64,000 bases of DNA from Parelaphostrongylus tenuis (Eukaryota > Nematoda > Chromadorea > Rhabditida > Metastrongylidae), in assembly GCA_019055375.1 (NCBI GenBank), contig JAHQIW010004378.1, positions 186,001-250,000 on the forward strand, read 5' to 3'. A program made the translations under genes and the position numbers. This document shows, piece by piece, positions 44,665 to 55,059 of this stretch. Under the pieces are notes generated by a model. It saw only the letters and a program-made list of their open reading frames with translations. It searched no databases and had not been told where the DNA came from. Numbering within the stretch: the stretch's first letter is position 1; every line of letters begins with the position of its first letter.

Positions 44665-44895
44665 CAATAGTTTGAGGCGACTGAATGCATATCTGGCCCT
44701 TACAATGACTCGCGATGGCCTCCCGCCGAACCGAGTCAGTGCTGGTTATCCTACCAGACAAGTCTAAGACCAGAGTGGTACCAATTTACCGACCCCGGAG
44801 GGATGAATGGCTTGGCGAGCCATGAGCGCGAGATCGAACCACTGACCTCGCTTGCGACGCAGAGCACCTCTAGCCACTGCGCCACATGTGCTCTA
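44665..44895 (-). repeat. tRNA-headed short element, family A
   Basis: TGAGGCGACTGAATGCATAT, GGCCCTTACAATGACTCGCG, GGTTATCCTACCAGACAAGT, GAGATCGAACCACTGACC (inverted B box) and GAGCACCTCTAGCCACTGCG are in reverse family order, just upstream of GrpE exon 1. Confidence 0.85.
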
Positions 44896-45244
44896 CGAGC
44901 GAGTAAACGTAGAGTTACATAATAACAGAGTCGGATAAACAAAAACTCTTGCAGTAAAGACAAGAGATCACAGGAAATGAAGAGAAGACGACAAAACGCT
45001 CAACGGCTAGCGGCTCTCCAGTACGGAAAATTCTGTTTACTTTAAAACAAATATGAGTATACAAGTAAATAAACAAATAAACAAACAAGTAAACAAACTT
45101 GAGAAATAGATACGGTACGCAATGCTTGAAGAAAACACGGTTTGCATCATTGGCGTAGTTGCGGACAATACTTTTTCAATGACGCCTATTTTCTAATTTT
45201 GAAAAACACGTTTTAAAAGACTCTCTTCATTTTATCGCTTTGGT

Positions 45245-45345
45245 AGTCTGGGTGCTACGCAAAGCTTTGAGCCTCGGTCGGGGTCGAACCCGTGTCCCAG
45301 TCTTTGCTAGAAGCGCGCCTGCCACGGGACTACTGGGGCTCCTGT
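45245..45345 (-). repeat. tRNA-like element (family C)
   Basis: In the minus sense the core ends in a B box within ACACGGGTTCGACCCCGACC; GGTGCTACGCAAAGCTTTGA is the flanking arm. The head CCCCAGTAGTCCCGTGGCAG is partly preserved. Confidence 0.7.
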
Positions 45346-45514
45346 GTTGCTTGCTACCACGCTTCTCATCCGAAACGCCGGCAAGTGAAACACACGAGTT
45401 CGACTTCTGCCCGATGTTCGACTCAAGGTTTTACTTATCACTCACCACTCCTGGATGAATCCCTGTCAAACGTTACGCTGTGGGATCGAACCATCGATGC
45501 TTAGTTATGTTAGA

Positions 45515-46020
45515 TGGCGACTAATCTTTAAGCCGATCTCATTCGCTAAACAGGAACTTTTCATAGGAATGTTAGTAATCATTCGAAAGCTCAAATCCCT
45601 GGCTACAGCCCCTTGTGGTCGGTTTTCGAAAAACACTCTTTTATAAGCCGCAAAAATCCAAAATAAAATTATGTTTCACACTCGCCTTTCGTCTTCACTT
45701 TTATCATGCGTATAAATCGCTGGAAGCACGAAAAGCATATCAGGGTGTAGAGAATTTTCCGTGCTATCAGAATCATACGTTCTTATCTGAAGTTTCTCTT
45801 GATACGTGAAATTATTCGCAATTGAATAACACTATTTCAAACGCGATCGATCGCCCCGCCCTGCCCCTGCCCCACCCCACGCTCCGTGGTTTAGCCGGTA
45901 GAAAGGGTTGTCGCGAATGTAAAAATCGATCGATTTTCCCTCTTTCGAGTGATTACTAGCATTCCCATGGAAAAATCTTTGTTCAGCGAATGAGATCGAT
46001 TTTTCATTTGTTCCCTCCTA
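45515..46020. mobile_element. Foldback DNA element, family F1
   Basis: The left end AGCCGATCTCATTCGCTAAA with AGGAATGTTAGTAATCATTC is mirrored at the right by TACTAGCATTCCCATGG and TCAGCGAATGAGATCGATTT, followed by TTCATTTGTTCCC. No coding capacity. Confidence 0.8.
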
Positions 46021-46214
46021 ATCGGAAAAAACCCTGCTCTCCATAATATAAAATAAATCGTTCGCCATCGAGTTCCCGCAGTAGATGATGGAGCCGCAAG
46101 CGATTTGCTTGATCGGTTCGCTCGCTACGGCCACCGCAACTGTTTGTTCAGGATAAGATGGCTAGGCCTGCAACAATTTTTTTTCCAAGTCTATCTTACC
46201 ATTGCTCTGAGTGT

Positions 46215-46230
46215 CTCTCTCTGTGTCTCT

Positions 46231-46274
<44 letters not shown>

Positions 46275-46338
46275 GGAGGGAAAGACAGAAACGGCTTTCT
46301 ATCACTCTACCTTCTCGAATTCTCTCCCTCGCTTGCCC

Positions 46339-46384
<46 letters not shown>

Positions 46385-46569
46385 GGGAAAAGAAAAAGAA
46401 GAAGAAGGAGAGAGAGCGAGAGACAGAAACGGTCTTCTATCTCTCTCTCTTCTCGAATTCTCTCTCTCGCTTTCCCTCCCTCTCTCTTTCTCTCTGTTAA
46501 GGGAGAAAGAGAAGAAGAAGAAGAAGAAGAAGGAGAGAGAAGAGAGAGAGAGAGACGAACGTACAGACG

Positions 46570-46604
<35 letters not shown>

Positions 46605-46653
46605 AAACGGTCTTCCATCTCTCTCCCTTTTCGATTGCTCTCTCTCGCTTTCC

Positions 46654-46689
<36 letters not shown>

Positions 46690-46735
46690 AAGGGAGAGGA
46701 AGAAGAAGGAGAGAAAGGGAGCGAGAGATTTGGGC
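46215..46735. repeat. GA/CT foldback array in tandem
   Basis: Alternating blocks of (GA)n and (CT)n. A spacer unit GACAGAAACGG or GACTGAAACGG, then TTCTATCTCTC/TTCCATCTCTC and TCTCTCGCTTTCCCTC, occurs three times, starting near 46283, 46421 and 46600. Each CT block is followed by a GA block, so each unit can fold on itself. Frames of 96-222 codons across both strands here are low-complexity Arg/Glu or Ser/Leu and not genes. Confidence 0.92.
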
Positions 46736-46894
46736 ACTTCGAGTTGCTGTTGGCGAAGTATGACCAAGAATGGTCATCAAATGTCAAAGCTATTGTCGAA
46801 GAAGCGATTCGATTTTCTTTCAGATATCACGGACACCGAGAAGAACTCCAAGGATGGAATCTTGTTCAGTGCAATATAGGCGAGATAAAAAAAC

Positions 46895-47085
46895 GCGCGG
46901 TCGTGTGAAACATAATTTTATTTTGGATTTTTACAGCGCTATGAAAGGGTGTTTTCAAGATCTGGCGACGTGGGGCTGTAGACAGAGCTTTAAGTTTTCG
47001 AATGATTACTGACACTCCCATGAAAAATTCCTCTCCAATGAATAAGATCGGCTTGAAAATTTGTCGCCGTCTAACAGAAAAGTAC
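46895..47085. mobile_element. Right arm of a foldback element, family F1
   Basis: TGAAACATAATTTTATTTTG, GTGGGGCTGTAG, TTTCGAATGATTACTGACAC and AATGAATAAGATCGGC are the inverse of the left arm at 45.53-45.68 kb. It therefore may pair with that arm to bound a larger unit of about 1.55 kb containing the GA/CT array. It ends about 110 bases before the acceptor of TFIIH p44 exon 1. Confidence 0.75.
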
Positions 47086-47185
47086 CGAATCAACCTTCAC
47101 TGAATGCTGTAATGTCGTGTTTGGACAGGTTTTGGGCGGCGGCGATTCGAGTGTTGTTATATTTTGTGTATGTGTAATCTATTGT

Positions 47186-47194
47186 GCTTTGCAG
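47186..47194 (+). promoter_or_regulatory. Likely trans-splice acceptor before TFIIH p44 exon 1
   Basis: TGCTTTGCAG ends at 47194 and the start codon is at 47244, with no recognisable coding upstream. A leader of about 49 bases suits spliced-leader addition; a 5' UTR intron is the alternative. Confidence 0.45.
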
Positions 47195-47243
47195 TGATAA
47201 CTGGACACTTCCATCAGCAAACGATCCAGTCTTTAGGGAGAGA

Positions 47244-50200
47244 ATGACGGATGACGACGATCAAAAAGGTTACACATGGGAGGCTGGATACGCTGATGGT
47301 GTGTCGTATTTTTGCTTATTATCTATACATTGTGCATGTGGCGCAGTGGTTAGAGGTGACCTGCGTCGCACGCGAGGTCACTGCTTTGACCTCGCGCTCA
47401 TGGCTCACCAATTCATCCATCCCTTCGGGGTCGGTAGATTGATGCCAGACAGGTCTCAGACTTGTCTGGGAGGATAAGCAGCACTGACTCGGTTCAGCGG
47501 GAGGCTACCGCGAGTCATTGTAAAGGCCAGATATGCATTCAGTCACCTCAAACGAAGTTAGAAATTGAAGTCGAATGCATGGCGCATCCCTAAGGGATTG
47601 ATCAACGCCGAGAGCTTTATTCTTTATCTATACATAAGAGGGGGGGAGGGTTTACTATAAGTTCTGGCACTAAGGCAGTAAACACCAGATTGATTAACGA
47701 GAAATAAATAAAAATGCATGATTTTGGTGTTGTCGAATTGCCCATTTTTTTGCGAACGCTTTGGTATACAGCTTGCCTATACTTGCTCTAAGATGGAACT
47801 GTCTTGGGAACAGATTCGCTTGTTACTCATGCACGAATGGCGCGGAGGAAAGATGCCAGTCAAGTGGTGTGGAAGGTTGATGGAGCTTCCTGTGGACGGT
47901 TTGAGCGCCACTGATCCTCAAGAATGCGAGCCATCCGCTACCTTCCCACCTCCTTACCGAGGTGGGTAAATAGGTAGTAGACTTGTCTAGGAGCAAAAGC
48001 AGCACCGATTCGTTACAGCGATAGGCCAACGCATGTCGTTATAATCGGTTCACCTCCCTGGACCCACACGGGGCGTATACGTCAGCGTGGGTCGGCGGAA
48101 GTGAAGAGATTCCATCACCTATGCTTCGATTAGCCGCCGACTCCTGTAGTCCTGTAGGATCTGTAGTCCGAGATCACCTGCAGCTACGTTTTGGACTAGT
48201 TCGCGAGCGGTTTTGCAGCGAAAAGTGGTACTGTATTCAGCGACTAATCAGGTCAGAGGAGGTGGGGTCGCTCGCGGACACTCCCATCGTGGGTCCGCGG
48301 AAGTCATTCGGTAAACGACTATGAATACATTTGGTCACCTCTAACGAAGCGAAAAAGTGAAGACGATTACAGCTCGTGTCCTCAGGTGATAACACAGAGA
48401 GCTTCATTCTTCTAGCGATTATCATATAGCTGTGGCGGGGCGTGGCCGAGTGGTTGTGATGCTCGGCGTGAGGCTAATTCTCACTCCCTTTTTCCCCTAA
48501 CCCTCCAGGCAATCCATAACTAACGCCCTGCGGAATGCCCCAGTATGGCTATTCTTGAGATCGCAAGAAGACGTGCTCACTTAGTGTTTTACGACGCTCA
48601 TGAAGAAGACAAGTCGAGACTAATTTAAGACCAAAAATACATCGATCCGCACAGTAAAAAAATCTGTGAGAATGATTAAATAAGTGGTAAAGTGAATCGT
48701 AGTCCCAGCTCTTGTTTCATCCGATCCGTTTGATCGCAGCTATCATCCATAAAGCTCTTTAACACGTTCGGGACGGTGTGCATCGCTTTCGACATGCGTG
48801 CCGATCCCGTTCGGACGACTACGAAGATTGGGGCGCACCTCAGTTATGAATTGGTGACTGTTTTATCATCGAAAAGGATTTGAACGTCACTAAAAAGACT
48901 TTTTAGAAAATTATTTTAGTAATAGGATTGCAGCATGCGCCCTCGAAAAGCGGCATTTTTCAAGGGGAATACCAAACTGCGAAGGGAACATTCTCAACTG
49001 TTACTGAGCATTTTTTCCTTATCGCCTCTATGTTTATGCAGTAATTCGATAACTTGAAAAATGCAGATTCCAACACTCTGCATGATTTCTGGCAGAGATT
49101 TTATTTTAGTCTGCTCTACTAAGATTCAGAACATTTTGTCGGAGTCGTTGGCCCGTTGTTCGAACTTTAAAGCGAATTTGTTGGCGCTTACCTACCAAAA
49201 TAATTTGTACATATCAAGAAAATTCTTTACGGAAGATTCTTTTAGCTAATACCTTATCTTTTAGTAACGACGAGATCTCCCTAGAACTCAAATATTGCTA
49301 AAAAAAATCACATCACCATTGAAGCACGCGCCGCCAGCCACTATTCGTAGCCGTCCGAACTCGCCAGACAAAATTGGCCGCCATTCCGAACGTGTTGGAC
49401 TTTCACGTATAGGTTTGCCTTCCGATCGAGTGTCGTTGTCTTCCTGTAAGGATACTTGCTTGGATACTTGGACGGTCCATCTTCGCTGCTAATGCGAGCC
49501 CTAGCAAAGGCTAATTTAACTGTGCTGGTCTAACCTGTTTTGTCCCTTGAAGTCCCGAGGTAAGCCTTGCAGGAGCTTTTCTAGGTCATCACCGCATCAA
49601 AAGTCATCGGCTCTTGTAGATCAGTGGCAGATCGCCACGTTACAACTGGTAGTTACCAATATGGCCGTCAGTCATTCCTGTTTTCTTGCTTAATTTGGCA
49701 GTCCGACCCTCAAGAACGGCTCTCAGCCACGTTGAGGCAGTAAACCTTTCGAGAGGGTCTTCTTTATGAACGTCTATAAATACTAGTAAAGTCGATTCTT
49801 GCTGGAGTTTGGTGTGGGGTAACTTGAGCTAGATATGTCCGGTACCATTTTCCCGACTCTGGAGTGAAGAGACTCTTAGTGACCCGGCAGTGGAATTGAA
49901 CCAGAATCGTGCTCAGGATGAACGGCCATCACTACCACTTCACTGCTCGCTCCTATCTCCTATAGCCTATTTCCAGATTGCAATATTCATTTAGGGCTGA
50001 ATATTCGTGAAGTCCTGGTGGAGGATGAGGGTGGTTCAATCGAGAAGTCTATTGCTAAACTCGTAGCTGAAGCAAGGAAGAAACAAAGAGCACTCGAGAG
50101 GCCAACAAAAATCCGTTTAGGAATAGTGAGTTGGTCATTCCGCTTTATTTATTTCGTTGGGAATCAGGACTTGACCCTTTCAGATGCGCTATGTTTACAT

Positions 50201-53200
50201 TGCTATCGACTGTTCACGATCGATGACAAGCAAGGTTATGCCACCTTCTCGGTTCTTCGTCACCATGAAGGTTATTCTTTTTGTTAAATTTTTAACCAAG
50301 ATCATCAATAAATCCGTATCTTTAAGTGATATACAAAACTCTGAACATTAGACGTAAACGAGCTCCGTGTCCCACCGTTTCTGATGGTGCCTGCTAGCCA
50401 ATTGCGCTACCAAGGCCTTTGTTCTGCTATCATTGTCAAAGTTTCACCCCTTTTCCACTCGATTGGGAGCGGATTCGGACGGCTACGAGGAGCTGCTGGC
50501 TGCTGATTTCACTAAAAACACCTCTGAAAAAGTTCATTCCAATATGCCTTGCAATCATTTTTGAGCCGCGCATGTCAGTGGTTTGTCAAACAGGGCTGAC
50601 TTACAGAGCCCGATACACGTGTTTCGATCTTGCGATCTCGTCAGTCGGGCAGCTACCCTTTCTCGTCTTTTGGCTAATCTCTTTGGGTGCTCCAATCCAC
50701 ACACTAAGAGTTAGTGACGACGAACGCTTTACACTCTATGTCCAGTGAAAAACTCACCAAGCACAGAGTGTTGTACACTCGATTACTCTCTTCAGTGATG
50801 TTTAATCATTTACTGACGACAAAGTCCCTTCAGAACCTGAGTTTATCAAATATGTATCAGATTTTTTTGGAGAAAAGAGTAGGAGGGATCGCGCCATCTC
50901 TCGTAAGCCGTCCGAAATGTGTAGATATGCGTGTATTAGTTTTGATACATGTGGTCCCTATAGGGTATGAAAAGTCCTTTCTGGTGCGAGACGACTTGTT
51001 ATCGCCAGCCTTATATCTTAGATATTGCCCTCATTAGCAATTTATTTCAGATTTTGAACAATTTTGTTGACAAATTCTTCGAGCAGAATCCGATCGCTCA
51101 GTTGGGACTTATTCTCGCAAAAGACAAGAAGGCGGAGCGTTTAGTGAGCCTTACAGGTGTTTTCCCTAATATATTTTTTAGATGAATCATATGAATAGGT
51201 GAGATTTTGTGCTTAGCCTGGCATCATCTTGCTCTCAAGGTCTATTGTAGGTGTCCTCAGATCAGCGATCCGAGTTCTTATATCTCTAGGTAACTCCCGG
51301 GCTTTGAAGGACAGCTTATCATCGTTAAATGAAGCGATATGTAATGGAGACTTTTCGCTTCAAAACACTCTGCAGCTTGCCACAACGAATTTAAAGTGAC
51401 TTATCTTGTTTCTGAGCTGTCTTTGATCTACAGGAATGCTGAGTGATATGCGAAGCTTTTCAACTTCAGCCTAGAGCTGAACCCGCTTCTTAACAGTACC
51501 GTCTGCGCGTGATACCCACTACACTGCCGAGGCCATCAAAATATAAGGCATTGAAGCTATTAGCAACCAACCGCCAACGGTTTTGGTCTGGTAAGCACAC
51601 TCATATCAGGATCAAAACTCAGTTAAGCTGGCAACTATTGGATATATACAATAGGTGGCCTCCGTGGTGTAGTGGTAGCATGCGCCCTGGCGGGTGAAAC
51701 TCCCGACCGGGGTCGATCGGAAGTTTGCGCATCACTCAGTATTTAAATATCCGCGATCTGTACTGTTTTCTTTGTTCAGAAGTTTGCCAGGACATGTATC
51801 TCGCGAAGTAATAGTGATCATGTCAAGTCTATCTACCGTCGATCCTGGGAATATTTTCTCAACTTTTGAGGTGGTGTTTCAAATTATCGTGTTGATTTAG
51901 ATAGTCTTTTAATGTCTTTGTGTTACAGATAATAAGAGGTCACAATATACGTTGTTCAGTTATTGGACTCGGAGCCGAACTATTCGTATGTAAGCAGTTG
52001 GTAAAGATCACAAACGGTTCGCTTTGGCTAGTTCTTAGTAGACATTTGAGCAGTTGGAGGAAACTCAGAACTTGTTCCAGGTCGTTATGACGTTGTCCTT
52101 GACGCTGATCATTTTGAGCTGATGCTTGGACACCATACAGCTCCTCCTCCGTCGACGAAGTCAACTGAATGTAACGCTATTCGGGTGGCATTTCCTCCGC
52201 ATATCAATATTCAGGAACGTTCCTTCTGCGTATGGTAAGGTTTTAATTCACAGAAGGATAATTGAAAATGATATCCTGCTTACATTTAGCAGATTTCTTG
52301 TTGCATAGTAGCAGAACTCTTACTTGCAATAGATAATCGGGTGTAATTCTTTGGGTACCGCGTGGGCCGTTTTCATACCATTGAGTGCCGAGCCGCGTCT
52401 TTGTTTACTGTAATGCATGCGCGAAGCGATACAAGGCTGGTTCTTGACTGACGAACTTATTCTGGATATTCTTTTTCTTATTCTAGTTATGTGATTATGA
52501 TTACATATCTACGGTTATTAGTTCTACAAAAACATTTTATTTTTCAGCAGCATACAATTTACAGCGAATTCCCTATAATACACATAAACATTCCGGAAAA
52601 GGATTTGCAATGTGCAGTTGCACTGGAGATTTTGACAAAAATTGTTATATTGTTTATTGAGAAGCAGTGGCGTTGTTGCATTGCGATCGTTTTATCGGTA
52701 TCTCTTCAGTCATAATCTATTTTTTTATTCATCTTAACACCCTCTTCAGTGACAGTGAAAACTTAAATCCAATTATAAAGCTACAACATTGTTATTTGAG
52801 CGCGCCTGTCCGAACGAGCGACCACGGCGCGCGTTAGGAGAAAAATCAATGTGGTACCCAACGTGTTAAATAAGCAAACACTCTATTTACTGAAAATAAA
52901 GATGCGGGTCGCAGAGGACGGGGCATCACTGAGTGATTGTGATGCTCTTTGCGGCCCGGCACGGGGCTGATCTACGCCCTGACACTCTCCGGCAGTTAAC
53001 GATGAACGCCCCATGGACCGCCACAGCCAAGCCATCTTAGAGACTGCAAGGAGACGTGCTTGGCCGATATTTTACGACGTACAAGAAGATGGCGAAGAAC
53101 GAATTGATTGCTAGAATATTGAGATCCACACGATGAAAAGACAACTGTAAGACGGATCAATTTAGGATAAGAAAGCTATGGGTCAACTTAGTCATTGTAA

Positions 53201-55049
53201 ACACTACAGGCACTCGCAAGGAGGGTAAGGGATGAGCAAAATTCAAAAGCTTGGGTGGGTCTCGAACCCTCATTCATATTTTTCGGGACTAATGTGATGA
53301 CGACTGCACCACCGAAACCCTTGCTTTACTTTTCTTTCGACCATGTTAGATTTATCGTAGGTTTGAAGATCACGAGTTTGCTCGTAACTCACTCAAAAAA
53401 TTAGAGAGTAAATAGGAGGTGAAAATAGAGACGCGATTTTCTGCCGTTTTTTATTAACTGGAGGTTTCTCGAAAAAAGCATAGTGATGATTTCAGTCATC
53501 CAATGTCTGCTCCGCTGTCGACATCACGCGGTTTTCTTTGTGAGCAATGTGGCGCACGTCATTGCTCTTTACCGGCCGAGTGTCGAGTCTGTCGCTTAAC
53601 CCTCGTGTCGGCTCCTCAGTTAGCTCGTGCTTTTCGACATTTGGTACCGCTTCCAGCCTTCACTCCCACTACTGTTTCAGAAGGGTTAGTTGGTCTCCAT
53701 GAATTTTCACCATCATATCACACTTATATGGCAATGTTATGGTGTTATCATTAAATATCAGGTTACTGACTGATGTGAAAAATTTTCCACTATATCAGCG
53801 AGATCACCGCTCTGCTACCGCCAACTTCGAACTGGGATTAGTAGGTCGTTCAGTCTGAAGTTGTTCGGGTAGAGTCGGTATATAATGTATAAAATTTTCC
53901 ATCCACCACTTTTCTGAAGTAGTGTCTTGATCTCATAACTATGTACCCAAGAGTATTGAGTGATATACAAAACTGCGAACCTCGGACTGGAGTTGAACTC
54001 GCGTCTCATCCTTATTGGTGATGCGAGCCAATCACTGCACTACCGAGGTTCTTGGTCTGCCATAACACCGATACATGGTATCGAATCGGGGCTGTCAGTG
54101 AATATCGACTTGGGCTTTGCTAGTGTATCTTTGATATTAGCTATACATTTTTGAAGTCACTGAACTTAGTTATAAATAGATCGAAGAGTAGCGGTTGTCA
54201 GATAACAAAACCAATTTACCGAGAACTTAAAAGATTTCCGACTCTTTGCTGGTTTATGCTGGTTTTTTCTCACATCTTGAACATTTTGAAGAGTTAATAG
54301 CCGAGTGGATAGTGCTCCTCGGTGTGGTTCAACAGGAGGTTGATCCTCTAACTGTCGACACTCTCCGGCAATCAACGACAAGCGCCATGCGGAACCCTGC
54401 CTTGTTTTTCTCGACACTGCAACGAGATAAACTCAAGCTAGTAATTTACAACGTTCATGAAGAAGGCAGTTACTCTGTCAAGCGATGAACGCATGAGAAC
54501 GAATCGAATGTTAGAAGTACTGAGATCCGCGCATCGAAAAGAAAAGAGAAACTCTGATAAGGATAAAGAATAATACTCTCGGCGTTCATCATGCCAAGCA
54601 TTCGTACTCAATTTTTAAGCTTTTTGAGGTGATTGGATACACATTTGGCCTTTACAATGACTCAGCGGTGGGCTCCCGCTGTACCAAATCAGTACTGTTT
54701 ATCCTCTTAGACAAGTCTGAGACCAGTTCCGTACTGATTTACCGGCACCGGAGGGATGGATGGCTCGGTAAGCCACGAGCGTGAGATCGAACCATCGACC
54801 TTTTGTGCGACGCAGAGCACATATAACCATTGCGTCCCATGCGCTCTTCAAAAACTATAATACAGGTCAAATCAAGTGGTGAAGTGATATTTAACATTCG
54901 AAAGAAGATATTCTTTCAGGGAATGTATGGCTTGTGAGCAGCAGCTGAAAGGAGAAGGTTATATGTGCAAATCATGTAGTGCGATTTTTTGCTTCGACTG
55001 TGATGTACTCCTTCATGAGAGCCTTCATGTCTGTCCTAACTGCGGTTGA
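47244..55049 (+). CDS. GTF2H2: TFIIH core subunit p44 (SSL1 family)
   Basis: Exons 47244-47298, 49995-50125, 50184-50270, 51051-51156, 51290-51395, 51780-51870, 51929-52016, 52054-52234, 53496-53684 and 54920-55049 total 1164 bases (387 residues; human about 395). An acidic start (MTDDDDQKGYTWEAGY) precedes the vWA-like domain: MRYVYIAIDCSRSM, NPIAQLGLILAKDKKAERL, GHVSREVIVIMSSLSTVDP, RCSVIGLGAELFVCK. Next is GRYDVVLDADHFELMLGHH and the APPPSTKSTE linker. The zinc-finger has CEQCGARHCSLPAECRVC then LTLVSAPQLARAFRHL; the C-terminal RING-like part has CMACEQQLK, CKSCSAIFCFDCD and HVCPNCG. p44 anchors and stimulates XPD in TFIIH for transcription initiation and nucleotide-excision repair. The exon 7/8 junction implies a 37-nt intron; an alternative donor at 51990 would also stay in frame but loses conserved residues. 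Long introns are full of tRNA-like and F5/F4 repeats. Confidence 0.95.
47332..47620 (+). repeat. tRNA-headed short element, family A, in p44 intron 1
   Basis: The most complete family A copy: head CATGTGGCGCAGTGGTTAGA, B-box region TGCTTTGACCTCGCGCTCAT (decayed), body GGTCGGTAGATTGATGCCAG, CTTGTCTGGGAGGATAAGCA, ACCGCGAGTCATTGTAAAGG and CCAGATATGCATTCAGTCAC, and tail GTCGAATGCATGGCGCATCC, ATTGATCAACGCCGAGAGC. Confidence 0.9.
47700..47925 (+). pseudogene. Mariner 5' fragment
   Basis: The frame from 47790 reads MELSWEQIRLLLMHEWRGGK, the mariner N-terminal HTH start, then loses similarity. The upstream bases (GCTTTGGTATACAGCTTGCC) match those before the copy at 22.5 kb. Confidence 0.8.
47930..48425. 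repeat. Degenerate family A-like bodies
   Basis: GACTTGTCTAGGAGCAAAAG, GATTCGTTACAGCGATAGGC and CGGTTCACCTCCCTGG echo the family A body. Around 48210-48420 GGTCACCTCTAACGAAGCG and AGAGAGCTTCATTCTTC echo its end. GGGTCG/GGGTCC words with CGGAAGT recur at 48090 and 48290. Confidence 0.45.
48437..48650 (+). repeat. tRNA-headed short element, family B
   Basis: The head GGGGCGTGGCCGAGTGGTTG is serine/leucine-tRNA-like. The body has AACGCCCTGCGGAATGCCCC, GATCGCAAGAAGACGTGCTC and GTTTTACGACGCTCATGAAG, then ATCGATCCGCACAG. In p44 intron 1. Confidence 0.8.
48660..49870. other. Interior of p44 intron 1, unassigned
   Basis: No gene recognised. The frame 49295-49492 (65 codons, Ser/Arg-rich) has no motif. 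GTAGATCAGTGGCAGATCGC at 49617 resembles the GTAGATC words near 20.6 and 21.4 kb. Confidence 0.4.
49875..49962 (-). repeat. tRNA-like element
   Basis: Minus-sense B-box region GATTCTGGTTCAATTCCACT and head GGAGCGAGCAGTGAAGTGGT. It lies 33 bases before exon 2 of p44. Confidence 0.6.
50330..50425 (-). repeat. tRNA-like element (family C)
   Basis: Minus-sense head GGCCTTGGTAGCGCAATTGG has an A box; the B half is decayed. AGTGATATACAAAACTCTGA is the flanking arm. Confidence 0.6.
50545..50795 (+). repeat. Family F5 repeat in a p44 intron
   Basis: ATTTTTGAGCCGCGCATGTC, CCCGATACACGTGTTTCG, CTCGTCAGTCGGGCAGCT, GTGACGACGAACGCTTTACA and CACTCGATTACTCTC are in family order, closest to the 36.1-kb copy. 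Confidence 0.85.
51430..51535 (-). repeat. tRNA-like element (family C)
   Basis: Minus-sense head GGCCTCGGCAGTGTAGTGGG, B-box region GCGGGTTCAGCTCTAGGC, and flank GAGTGATATGCGAAGCTTTT. Confidence 0.7.
51655..51745 (+). repeat. tRNA-like element (family C)
   Basis: GGCCTCCGTGGTGTAGTGGT is a good head; the B half (GAAACTCCCGACCGGGG) is shortened. GTTTGCGCATCACTCAGTAT is the trailing arm. The preceding minus copy lies about 120 bases upstream, making an inverted pair. Confidence 0.65.
52338..52868. mobile_element. Inverted-end element, family F4, in a p44 intron
   Basis: The left end TTCTTTGGGTACCGCG and right end GTGGTACCCAACGTGTTAA match the ends of the elements at 18.1 and 18.6 kb. No coding capacity. 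Confidence 0.65.
52912..53150 (+). repeat. tRNA-headed short element, family B
   Basis: The head GGGGCATCACTGAGTGATTG is altered, but the body ACACTCTCCGGCAGTTAACG, ACGCCCCATGGACC, GAGACTGCAAGGAGACGTGC and ATTTTACGACGTACAAGAAG is clear, ending GAATATTGAGATCCACACGA. Confidence 0.75.
53240..53325 (-). repeat. Decayed tRNA-like sequence
   Basis: In the minus sense, GGTTTCGGTGGTGCAGTCGT resembles an A-box region and TGAGGGTTCGAGACCCACCC has a perfect B box and T-stem. It may be an old tRNA pseudogene or a family C variant. Confidence 0.6.
53955..54060 (-). repeat. tRNA-like element (family C)
   Basis: Minus-sense head AACCTCGGTAGTGCAGTGAT, B-box region GCGAGTTCAACTCCAGTCC and flank GAGTGATATACAAAACTGCG. 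Confidence 0.7.
54290..54545 (+). repeat. tRNA-headed short element, family B
   Basis: AGCCGAGTGGATAGTGCTCC is the head; GACACTCTCCGGCAATCAAC, GCGCCATGCGGAACCC, GTAATTTACAACGTTCATGA and AAGTACTGAGATCCGCGCAT make up the body. Confidence 0.8.
54625..54855 (-). repeat. tRNA-headed short element, family A
   Basis: GAGGTGATTGGATACACATT, TTGGCCTTTACAATGACTCA, GTTTATCCTCTTAGACAAGT, GTGAGATCGAACCATCGACC (inverted B box) and GAGCACATATAACCATTGCG. It ends about 65 bases before the last p44 exon. Confidence 0.85.
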
Positions 55050-55059
55050 AGCTAACAGT

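Noticed and set aside
46105..47012. Several frames of 96-222 codons, including Arg-Glu repeats
   Set aside because: They arise from GA/CT repeats and occur in multiple overlapping frames on both strands.
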